The position numbers and the translations under genes were made by a program. Positions 49,385-60,687 of a stretch of DNA of 64,000 nt are shown in pieces. This stretch comes from Ecdyonurus torrentis (lineage: Eukaryota > Arthropoda > Insecta > Ephemeroptera > Heptageniidae): assembly GCA_949318235.1 (NCBI GenBank), contig OX439129.1, positions 2,728,001-2,792,000 on the forward strand, read 5' to 3'. The notes beneath the pieces were generated by a model. That model was not told the origin of the DNA. It made no database searches and saw nothing but the letters and a program-made list of their open reading frames with translations. Each line of letters begins with the position of its first letter. The first letter of the stretch is position 1.

Positions 49385-51595
49385 ATGAGTGAAAACTAAA
49401 ATTGTCAATAACCCAAAAAGTATGCGTCGAAGCAAAAAAGTTTAAGACATTTTTTTGTAGAGAATTGAAAAAGCTATGTTTTGAGTCAAATTTTAAGTCA
49501 GTAGCATTCTTAGTTTTTGAGAAATCATCAAAACTAGTTTTAATCGTGTAAAAAGTATGATTTTTATCATTCAATAACATTTGGTTCTTGAAATAGAAAC
49601 TTTGTTTCATGACTTGGTTTGGCTACATGATGAGTGAAAACTAAAATTGTCAATAACCCAAAAAGTATGCGTCGGAGCAAAAAAGTTCAAGACATCTTTT
49701 TTGTAAAGAATTGAAAAAGCTATGTTTTGAATTGAATTTGATGTCTGTAGCATTCTTATTTTTGGAGAAATCATCAAAACTAGTTTTAATCGTGTAAAAA
49801 GTATGATTTTTATCATTCAATAACATTTGGTTCTTGAAATAGATACTTTGTTTCATGACTTGGTTTGGCTACATGATGAGTGAAAACTAAAATTGTCAAT
49901 AACCCAAAAAGTATGCGTCGGAGCAAAAAAGTTTAAGACATTTTTTTGTAGAGAATTTAAAAAGCTATGTTTTGAGTCAAATTTAAAGTCAGTAGCATTC
50001 TTAGTTTTTGAGAAATCATCAAAACTAGTTTTAATCGTGTAAAAAGTATGATTTTTATCATTCAATATCATTTGGTTCTTGAAATAGAAACTTTGTTTCA
50101 TGACTTGGTTTGGCTACATGATAAGTGAAAACTATAATTGTCAATAACCTAAAAAGTATGCGTCGGAGCAAAAAAGTTGAAGACATCTTTTTTGTAGAGA
50201 ATTAAAAAAGCTATGTTATAAGTTAAATTTTAAGTCAGTAGCATTCTTAGGTTTTGAGAAATCATGAAAACTAGTTTTAATCGTGTAAAAAGTATGATTT
50301 TTATCATTCAATAACATTTGGTTCTTGAAATAGAAACTTTGTTTCATGACTTGGTTTGGCTACATGATGAGTGAAAACTAAAATTGTCAATAACCCAAAA
50401 AGTATGCGTCGGAGCAAAAAAGTTCAAGACATCTTTTTTGTAAAGAATTGAAAAAGCTATGTTTTGAATTGAATTTGATGTCTGTAGCATTCTTATTTTT
50501 GGAGAAATCATCAAAACTATTTTTAATTGTGTAAAAAGTATGATTTTTATCATTCAATAACATTTGGTACTTGAAATAGAAACTTTGTTTCATGACTTGG
50601 TTTGGCTACATAATGAGTGAAAACTAAAATTGTCAATAACCCAAAAAGTATGCGTCGGAGCAAAAATGTTCAAGACATCTTTTTTGTAGAGAATTGAAAA
50701 AGCTAGGTTTTGAATTGAATTTGAAGTCTGTAGCATACTTAGTTTTTGAGAAATCATCAAAACTAGTTTTAATCGTGTAAAAAGTATGATTTTTATCATT
50801 CAATAACATTTGGTTCTTGAAATAGAAACTTTGTTTCATGACTTGGTTTGGCTACATGATGAGTGAAAACTAAAATTGTCAATAACCCAAAAAGTATGCG
50901 TCGGAGCAAAAAAGTTTAAGACATTTTTTTGTAGAGAATTGAAAAAGCTATGTTTTGAGTCAAATTTAAAGTCAGTAGCATTCTTAGTTTTTGAGAAATC
51001 ATCAAAACTAGTTTTAATCGTGTAAAAAGTATGATTTTTATCATTCAATAACATTTGGTTCTTGAAATAGAAACTTTGTTTCATGACTTGGTTTGGCTAC
51101 ATGATAAGTGAAAACTATAATTGTCAATAACCTAAAAAGTATGCGTCGGAGCAAAAAAGTTTAATACATCTTTTTTGTAGAGAATTAAAAAAGCTATGTT
51201 ATAAGTTAAATTTTAAGTCAGTAGCATTCTTAGTGTTTGAGAAATCATCAAAAGTAGTTTTAATCGTGTAAAAAGTATGATTTTTATCATTCAATAACAT
51301 TTGGTTCTTGAAATAGAAACTTTGTTTCATGACTTGGTTTGGCTACATGATGAGTGAAAACTAAAATTGTCAATAACCCAAAAAGTATGCGTCGGAGCAA
51401 AAAAGTTCAAGACATCTTTTTTGTAAAGAATTGAAAAAGCTATGTTTTGAATTGAATTTGATGTCTGTAGCATTCTTATTTTTGGAGAAATCATCAAAAC
51501 TAGTTTTAATCGTGTAAAAAGTATGATTTTTATCATTCAATAACATTTGGTTCTTGAAATAGAAACTTTGTTTCATGACTTGGTTTGGCTACATG
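49385..51595. repeat. Decamer HOR, copy 3, nine of ten monomers
   Basis: 49385 F' (cgtcgaagc), 49630 A, 49876 B' (caatatc), 50121 Cc, 50367 A', 50613 D, 50859 B, 51104 Ct, 51350 A. The tenth position holds B instead of F'. The Cc at 50121 has a private aaatcatgaaaact. The 3' part (from 50859) also matches 42507 onward, so the exit from the decamer array returns to the older F-domain order. Confidence 0.9.
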
Positions 51596-52823
51596 ATGAG
51601 TGAAAACTAAAATTGTCAATAACCCAAAAAGTATGCGTCGGAGCAAAAAAGTTTAAGACATTTTTTTGTAGAGAATTGAAAAAGCTATGTTTTGAGTCAA
51701 ATTTAAAGTCAGTAGCATTCTTAGTTTTTGAGAAATCATCAAAACTAGTTTTAATCGTGTAAAAAGTATGATTTTTATCATTCAATAACATTTGGTTCTT
51801 GAAATAGAAACTTTGTTTCATGACTTGGTTTGGCTACATGATAAGTGAAAACTATAATTGTCAATAACCTAAAAAGTATGCGTCGGAGCAAAAAAGTTTA
51901 ATACATCTTTTTTGTAGAGAATTAAAAAAGCTATGTTATAAGTTAAATTTTAAGTCAGTAGCATTCTTAGGTTTTGAGAAATCATCAAAACTAGTTTTAA
52001 TCGTGTAAAAAGTATGATTTTTATCATTCAATAACATTTGGTTCTTGAAAGAGAAACTTTGTTTCATGACTTGGTTTGGCTACATGATGAGTGAAAACTA
52101 AAATTGTCAATAACCCAAAAAGTATGCGTCGGAGCAAAAAAGTTCAAGACATCTTTTTTGTAAAGAATTGAAAAAGCTATGTTTTGAATTGAATTTGAAG
52201 TCTGTAGCATACTTAGTTTTTGAGAAATCATCAAAACTAGTTTTAATCGTGTAAAAAGTATGATTTTTATCATTCAATAACATTTGGTTCTTGAAATAGA
52301 AACTTTGTTTCATGACTTGGTTTGGCTACATGATGAGTGAAAACTAAAATTGTCAATAACCCAAAAAGTATGCGTCGGAGCAAAAAAGTTCAAGACATCT
52401 TTTTTGTAAAGAATTGAAAAAGCTATGTTTTGAGTCAAATTTTAAGTCAGTAGCATTCTTAGTTTTTGAGAAATCATCAAAACTAGTTTTAATCGTGTAA
52501 AAAGTATGATTTTTATCATTCAATAACATTTGGTTCTTGAAATAGAAACTTTGTTTCATGACTTGGTTTGGCTACATGATGAGTGAAAACTAAAATTGTC
52601 AATAACCCAAAAAGTATGCGTCGAAGCAAAAAAGTTTAAGACATTTTTTTGTAGAGAATTGAAAAAGCTATGTTTTGAGTCAAATTTTAAGTCAGTAGCA
52701 TTCTTAGTTTTTGAGAAATCATCAAAACTAGTTTTAATCGTGTAAAAAGTATGATTTTTATCATTCAATAACATTTGGTTCTTGAAATAGAAACTTTGTT
52801 TCATGACTTGGTTTGGCTACATG
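51596..52823. repeat. Transition block B-C-A/D-F-F'
   Basis: 51596 B, 51841 Cg (gaaagagaaac), 52087 A/D hybrid, 52333 F, 52579 F' (cgtcgaagc). It equals the middle of the 4175 bp segments, but F' is followed by G instead of A. It is the fourth occurrence of the B-C-A-B-C-A/D-F run (others begin at 33174, 39068, 42507). Confidence 0.89.
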
Positions 52824-54298
52824 ATGAGTGAAAACTAAAATTGTCAATAACCCAAAAAGTATGCGTCGGAGCAAAAAAGTTCAAGACATCTTTTTTGTAA
52901 AGAATTGAAAAAGCTATGTTTTGAGTCAAATTTAAAGTCAGTAGCATTCTTAGTTTTTGAGAAATCATCAAAACTAGTTTTAATCGTGTAAAAATTATGA
53001 TTTTTATCATTCAATAACATTTGGTTCTTGAAATAGAAACTTTGTTTCATGACTTGGTTTGGCTACATGATAAGTGAAAACTATAATTGTCAATAACCTA
53101 AAAAGTATGCGTCGGAGCAAAAAAGTTTAATACATCTTTTTTGTAGAGAATTAAAAAAGCTATGTTATAAGTTAAATTTTAAGTCAGTAGCATTCTTAGT
53201 TTTTGAGAAATCATCAAAACTAGTTTTAATCGTGTAAAAAGTATGATTTTTATCATTCAATAACATTTGGTTCTTGAAATAGAAACTTTGTTTCATGACT
53301 TGGTTTGGCTACATGATGAGTGAAAACTAAAATTGTCAATAACCCAAAAAGTATGCGTCGGAGCAAAAAAGTTCAAGACATCTTTTTTGTAAAGAATTGA
53401 AAAAGCTATGTTTTGAATTGAATTTGATGTCTGTAGCATTCTTATTTTTGGAGAAATCATCAAAACTAGTTTTAATCGTGTAAAAAGTATGATTTTTATC
53501 ATTCAATAACATTTGGTTCTTGAAATAGATACTTTGTTTCATGACTTGGTTTGGCTACATGATGAGTGAAAACTAAAATTGTCAATAACCCAAAAAGTAT
53601 GCGTCGGAGCAAAAAAGTTTAAGACATTTTTTTGTAGAGAATTGAAAAAGCTATGTTTTGAGTCAAATTTAAAGTCAGTAGCATTCTTAGTTTTTGAGAA
53701 ATCATCAAAACTAGTTTTAATCGTGTAAAAAGTATGATTTTTATCATTCAATAACATTTGGTTCTTGAAATAGAAACTTTGTTTCATGACTTGGTTTGGC
53801 TACATGATAAGTGAAAACTATAATTGTCAATAACCTAAAAAGTATGCGTCGGAGCAAAAAAGTTTAATACATCTTTTTTGTAGAGAATTAAAAAAGCTAT
53901 GTTATAAGTTAAATTTTAAGTCAGTAGCATTCTTAGGTTTTGAGAAATCATCAAAACTAGTTTTAATCGTGTAAAAAGTATGATTTTTATCATTCAATAA
54001 CATTTGGTTCTTGAAATAGAAACTTTGTTTCATGACTTGGTTTGGCTACATGATGAGTGAAAACTAAAATTGTCAATAACCCAAAAAGTATGCGTCGGAG
54101 CAAAAAAGTTCAAGACATCTTTTTTGTAAAGAATTGAAAAAGCTATGTTTTGAATTGAATTTGATGTCTGTAGCATTCTTATTTTTGGAGAAATCATCAA
54201 AACTATTTTTAATTGTGTAAAAAGTATGATTTTTATCATTCAATAACATTTGGTACTTGAAATAGAAACTTTGTTTCATGACTTGGTTTGGCTACATA

Positions 54299-54544
54299 AT
54301 GAGTGAAAACTAAAATTGTCAATAACCTAAAAAGTATGCGTCGGAGCAAACAAGTTTAAGACATCTTTTTTGTAGAGAATTGAAAAAGCTAGGTTTTGAA
54401 TTGAATTTGAAGTCTGTAGCATACTTAGTTTTTGAGAAATCATCAAAACTAGTTTTAATCGTGTAAAAAGTATGATTTTTATCATTCAATAACATTTGGT
54501 TCTTGAAAAAGAAACTTTGTTTCATGACTTGGTTTGGCTACATG
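54299..54544. repeat. D-like fusion monomer (caaacaag start, gaaaaagaaac end)
   Basis: The 5' part (acata before it, aacct, caaacaagtttaagac) matches monomers 22855 and 62654. The 3' part (gctaggttttgaattg, tctgtagcatac, gaaaaagaaac) matches the following monomers 23100 and 62899. Copies at 56510, 58231 and 60442. Two consecutive monomers at 62654-63144 (491 bp) thus correspond to a single 246 bp monomer here, a difference of one unit. The sequence alone does not say which state is older. Confidence 0.87.
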
Positions 54545-55527
54545 ATGAGTGAAAACTAAAATTGTCAATAACCCAAAAAGTATGCGTCGGAGCAAAAAAG
54601 TTTAAGACATTTATTTTGTAGAGAATTGAAAAAGCTATGTTTTGAGTCAAATTTAAAGTCAGTAGCATTCTTAGTTTTTGAGAAATCATCAAAACTAGTT
54701 TTAATCGTGTAAAAAGTATGATTTTTATCATTCAATAACATTTGGTTCTTGAAATAGAAACTTTGTTTCATGACTTGGTTTGGCTACATGATAAGTGAAA
54801 ACTATAATTGTCAATAACCTAAAAAGTATGCGTCGGAGCAAAAAAGTTTAATACATCTTTTTTGTAGAGAATTAAAAAAGCTATGTTATAAGTTAAATTT
54901 TAAGTCAGTAGCATTCTTAGTTTTTGAGAAATCATCAAAACTAGTTTTAATCGTGTAAAAAGTATGATTTTTATCATTCAATAACATTTGGTTCTTGAAA
55001 TAGAAACTTTGTTTCATGACTTGGTTTGGCTACATGATGAGTGAAAACTAAAATTGTCAATAACCCAAAAAGTATGCGTCGGAGCAAAAAAGTTTAAGAC
55101 ATCTTTTTTGTAAAGAATTGAAAAAGCTATGTTTTGAATTGAATTTAATGTCTGTAGCATTCTTATTTTTGGAGAAATCATCAAAACTAGTTTTAATCGT
55201 GTAAAAAGTATGATTTTTATCATTCAATAACATTTGGTTCTTGAAATAGATACTTTGTTTCATGACTTGGTTTGGCTACATGATGAGTGAAAACTAAAAT
55301 TGTCAATAACCCAAAAAGTATGCGTCGGAGCAAAAAAGTTTAAGACATTTTTTTGTAGAGAATTGAAAAAGCTATGGTTTGAGTCAAATTTAAAGTCAGT
55401 AGCATTCTTAGTTTTTGAGAAATCATCAAAACTAGTTTTAATCGTGTAAAAAGTATGATTTTTATCATTCAATAACATTTGGTTCTTGAAATAGAAACTT
55501 TGTTTCATGACTTGGTTTGGCTACATG

Positions 55528-55772
55528 ATAAGTGAAAACTATAATTGTCAATAACCTAAAAAGTATGCGTCGGAGCAAAAAAGTTTAAGACATTTTTTTG
55601 TAGAGAATTGAAAAAGCTATGTTTTGAGTCAAATTTAAAGTCAGTAGCATTCTTAGTTTTTGAGAAATCATCAAAACTAGTTTTAATCGTGTAAAAAGTA
55701 TGATTTTTATCATTCAATAACATTTGGTTCTTGAAATAGAAACTTTGTTTCATGACTTGGTTTGGCTACATG
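55528..55772. repeat. C/B hybrid monomer (245 bp)
   Basis: C-type start (ataagtg, ataattg, aacct), then B-type from tttaagac onward including the short T-tract and gagtcaaatttaaag. Copies at 59460 and 61671 in the neighbouring HOR copies. The exchange point lies between m30 and about m60, which includes the GC-rich core. It is always followed by a complete B or by a T-type monomer. Confidence 0.88.
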
Positions 55773-56755
55773 ATGAGTGAAAACTAAAATTGTCAATAAC
55801 CCAAAAAGTATGCGTCGGAGCAAAAAAGTTTAAGACATTTTTTTGTAGAGAATTGAAAAAGCTATGTTTTGAGTCAAATTTAAAGTCAGTAGCATTCTTA
55901 GTTTTTGAGAAATCATCAAAACTAGTTTTAATCGTGTAAAAAGTATGATTTTTATCATTCAATAACATTTGGTTCTTGAAATAGAAACTTTGTTTCATGA
56001 CTTGGTTTGGCTACATGATAAGTGAAAACTATAATTGTCAATAACCTAAAAAGTATGCATCGGAGCAAAAAAGTTTAATACATCTTTTTTGTAGAGAATT
56101 AAAAAAGCTATGTTATAAGTTAAATTTTAAGTCAGTAGCATTCTTAGGTTTTGAGAAATCATCAAAACTAGTTTTAATCGTGTAAAAAGTATGATTTTTA
56201 TCATTCAATAACATTTGGTTCTTGAAATAGAAACTTTGTTTCATGACTTGGTTTGGCTACATGATGAGTGAAAACTAAAATTGTCAATAACCCAAAAAGT
56301 ATGCGTCGGAGCAAAAAAGTTCAAGACATCTTTTTTGTAAAGAATTGAAAAAGCTATGTTTTGAATTGAATTTGATGTCTGTAGCATTCTTATTTTTGGA
56401 GAAATCATCAAAACTATTTTTAATTGTGTAAAAAGTATGATTTTTATCATTCAATAACATTTGGTACTTGAAATAGAAACTTTGTTTCATGACTTGGTTT
56501 GGCTACATAATGAGTGAAAACTAAAATTGTCAATAACCTAAAAAGTATGCGACGGAGCAAACAAGTTTAAGACATCTTTTTTGTAGAGAATTGAAAAAGC
56601 TAGGTTTTGAATTGAATTTGAAGTCTGTAGCATACTTAGTTTTTGAGAAATCATCAAAACTAGTTTTAATCGTGTAAAAAGTATGATTTTTATCATTCAA
56701 TAACATTTGGTTCTGGAAAAAGAAACTTTGTTTCATGACTTGGTTTGGCTACATG

Positions 56756-59700
56756 ATGAGTGAAAACTAAAATTGTCAATAACCCAAAAAGTATGCGTCG
56801 GAGCAAAAAAGTTTAAGACATTTATTTTGTAGAGAATTGAAAAAGCTATGTTTTGAGTCAAATTTAAAGTCAGTAGCATTCTTAGTTTTTGAGAAATCAT
56901 CAAAACTAGTTTTAATCGTGTAAAAATTATGATTTTTATCATTCAATAACATTTGGTTCTTGAAATAGAAACTTTGTTTCATGACTTGGTTTGGCTACAT
57001 GATAAGTGAAAACTATAATTGTCAATAACCTAAAAAGTATGCGTCGGAGCAAAAAAGTTTAATACATCTTTTTTGTAGAGAATTAAAAAAGCTATGTTAT
57101 AAGTTAAATTTTAAGTCAGTAGCATTCTTAGTTTTTGAGAAATCATCAAAACTAGTTTTAATCGTGTAAAAAGTATGATTTTTATCATTCAATAACATTT
57201 GGTTCTTGAAATAGAAACTTTGTTTCATGACTTGGTTTGGCTACATGATGAGTGAAAACTAAAATTGTCAATAACCCAAAAAGTATGCGTCGGAGCAAAA
57301 AAGTTCAAGACATCTTTTTTGTAAAGAATTGAAAAAGCTATGTTTTGAATTGAATTTGATGTCTGTAGCATTCTTATTTTTGGAGAAATCATCAAAACTA
57401 GTTTTAATCGTGTAAAAAGTATGATTTTTATCATTCAATAACATTTGGTTCTTGAAATAGATACTTTGTTTCATGACTTGGTTTGGCTACATGATGAGTG
57501 AAAACTAAAATTGTCAATAACCCAAAAAGTATGCGTCGGAGCAAAAAAGTTTAAGACATTTTTTTGTAGAGAATTGAAAAAGCTATGTTTTGAGTCAAAT
57601 TTAAAGTCAGTAGCATTCTTAGTTTTTGAGAAATCATCAAAACTAGTTTTAATCGTGTAAAAAGTATGATTTTTATCATTCAATAACATTTGGTTCTTGA
57701 AATAGAAACTTTGTTTCATGACTTGGTTTGGCTACATGATAAGTGAAAACTATAATTGTCAATAACCTAAAAAGTATGCGTCGGAGCAAAAAAGTTTAAT
57801 ACATCTTTTTTGTAGAGAATTAAAAAAGCTATGTTATAAGTTAAATTTTAAGTCAGTAGCATTCTTAGGTTTTGAGAAATCATCAAAACTAGTTTTAATC
57901 GTGTAAAAAGTATGATTTTTATCATTCAATAACATTTGGTTCTTGAAATAGAAACTTTGTTTCATGACTTGGTTTGGCTACATGATGAGTGAAAACTAAA
58001 ATTGTCAATAACCCAAAAAGTATGCGTCGGAGCAAAAAAGTTCAAGACATCTTTTTTGTAAAGAATTGAAAAAGCTATGTTTTGAATTGAATTTGATGTC
58101 TGTAGCATTCTTATTTTTGGAGAAATCATCAAAACTATTTTTAATTGTGTAAAAAGTATGATTTTTATCATTCAATAACATTTGGTACTTGAAATAGAAA
58201 CTTTGTTTCATGACTTGGTTTGGCTACATAATGAGTGAAAACTAAAATTGTCAATAACCTAAAAAGTATGCGTCGGAGCAAACAAGTTTAAGACATCTTT
58301 TTTGTAGAGAATTGAAAAAGCTAGGTTTTGAATTGAATTTGAAGTCTGTAGCATACTTAGTTTTTGAGAAATCATCAAAACTAGTTTTAATCGTGTAAAA
58401 AGTATGATTTTTATCATTCAATAACATTTGGTTCTTGAAAAAGAAACTTTGTTTCATGACTTGGTTTGGCTACATGATGAGTGAAAACTAAAATTGTCAA
58501 TAACCCAAAAAGTATGCGTCGGAGCAAAAAAGTTTAAGACATTTATTTTGTAGAGAATTGAAAAAGCTATGTTTTGAGTCAAATTTAAAGTCAGTAGCAT
58601 TCTTAGTTTTTGAGAAATCATCAAAACTAGTTTTAATCGTGTAAAAAGTATGATTTTTATCATTCAATAACATTTGGTTCTTGAAATAGAAACTTTGTTT
58701 CATGACTTGGTTTGGCTACATGATAAGTGAAAACTATAATTGTCAATAACCTAAAAAGTATGCGTCGGAGCAAAAAAGTTTAATACATCTTTTTTGTAGA
58801 GAATTAAAAAAGCTATGTTATAAGTTAAATTTTAAGTCAGTAGCATTCTTAGTTTTTGAGAAATCATCAAAACTAGTTTTAATCGTGTAAAAAGTATGAT
58901 TTTTATCATTCAATAACATTTGGTTCTTGAAATAGAAACTTTGTTTCATGACTTGGTTTGGCTACATGATGAGTGAAAACTAAAATTGTCAATAACCCAA
59001 AAAGTATGCGTCGGAGCAAAAAAGTTTAAGACATCTTTTTTGTAAAGAATTGAAAAAGCTATGTTTTGAATTGAATTTAATGTCTGTAGCATTCTTATTT
59101 TTGGAGAAATCATCAAAACTAGTTTTAATCGTGTAAAAAGTATGATTTTTATCATTCAATAACATTTGGTTCTTGAAATAGATACTTTGTTTCATGACTT
59201 GGTTTGGCTACATGATGAGTGAAAACTAAAATTGTCAATAACCCAAAAAGTATGCGTCGGAGCAAAAAAGTTTAAGACATTTTTTTGTAGAGAATTGAAA
59301 AAGCTATGGTTTGAGTCAAATTTAAAGTCAGTAGCATTCTTAGTTTTTGAGAAATCATCAAAACTAGTTTTAATCGTGTAAAAAGTATGATTTTTATCAT
59401 TCAATAACATTTGGTTCTTGAAATAGAAACTTTGTTTCATGACTTGGTTTGGCTACATGATAAGTGAAAACTATAATTGTCAATAACCTAAAAAGTATGC
59501 GTCGGAGCAAAAAAGTTTAAGACATTTTTTTGTAGAGAATTGAAAAAGCTATGTTTTGAGTCAAATTTAAAGTCAGTAGCATTCTTAGTTTTTGAGAAAT
59601 CATCAAAACTAGTTTTAATCGTGTAAAAAGTATGATTTTTATCATTCAATAACATTTGGTTCTTGAAATAGAAACTTTGTTTCATGACTTGGTTTGGCTA

Positions 59701-60687
59701 CATGATGAGTGAAAACTAAAATTGTCAATAACCCAAAAAGTATGCGTCGGAGCAAAAAAGTTTAAGACATTTTTTTGTAGAGAATTGAAAAAGCTATGTT
59801 TTGAGTCAAATTTAAAGTCAGTAGCATTCTTAGTTTTTGAGAAATCATCAAAACTAGTTTTAATCGTGTAAAAAGTATGATTTTTATCATTCAATAACAT
59901 TTGGTTCTTGAAATAGAAACTTTGTTTCATGACTTGGTTTGGCTACATGATAAGTGAAAACTATAATTGTCAATAACCTAAAAAGTATGCATCGGAGCAA
60001 AAAAGTTTAATACATCTTTTTTGTAGAGAATTAAAAAAGCTATGTTATAAGTTAAATTTTAAGTCAGTAGCATTCTTAGGTTTTGAGAAATCATCAAAAC
60101 TAGTTTTAATCGTGTAAAAAGTATGATTTTTATCATTCAATAACATTTGGTTCTTGAAATAGAAACTTTGTTTCATGACTTGGTTTGGCTACATGATGAG
60201 TGAAAACTAAAATTGTCAATAACCCAAAAAGTATGCGTCGGAGCAAAAAAGTTCAAGACATCTTTTTTGTAAAGAATTGAAAAAGCTATGTTTTGAATTG
60301 AATTTGATGTCTGTTGCATTCTTATTTTTGGAGAAATCATCAAAACTATTTTTAATTGTGTAAAAAGTATGATTTTTATCATTCAATAACATTTGGTACT
60401 TGAAATAGAAACTTTGTTTCATGACTTGGTTTGGCTACATAATGAGTGAAAACTAAAATTGTCAATAACCTAAAAAGTATGCGTCGGAGCAAACAAGTTT
60501 AAGACATCTTTTTTGTAGAGAATTGAAAAAGCTAGGTTTTGAATTGAATTTGAAGTCTGTAGCATACTTAGTTTTTGAGAAATCATCAAAACTAGTTTTA
60601 ATCGTGTAAAAAGTATGATTTTTATCATTCAATAACATTTGGTTCTGGAAAAAGAAACTTTGTTTCATGACTTGGTTTGGCTACATG
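56756..60687. repeat. 16-mer HOR, 3932 bp, copy 2
   Basis: 56756 T-type with aaaaattatg (replacing G), 57002 C0, 57248 A, 57494 B, 57739 Cg, 57985 A', 58231 D-like hybrid, 58477 T-type, 58723 C0, 58969 A, 59215 B (ctatggtttg), 59460 C/B, 59705 B, 59950 Cg (tatgcatcgg), 60196 A' (tctgttgcattc, private), 60442 D-like hybrid (ggttctgg). The first monomer is a G/T-type mosaic. It keeps the aaaaattatg of G and gains the catttattttg of the T-type. Confidence 0.92.

Larger units (their letters stand above)
52824..56755. repeat. 16-mer HOR, 3932 bp, copy 1 (1721 + 2211 bp)
   Basis: Seven-monomer part: 52824 G, 53070 C0, 53316 A, 53562 B, 53807 Cg, 54053 A', 54299 D-like hybrid. Nine-monomer part: 54545 T-type (catttattttg), 54791 C0, 55037 A (gtttaagacatc, gaatttaatg), 55283 B (ctatggtttg), 55528 C/B hybrid, 55773 B, 56018 Cg (tatgcatcgg), 56264 A', 56510 D-like hybrid (gcgacgg, ggttctgg). 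The first six monomers equal 21380-22854. Confidence 0.92.
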
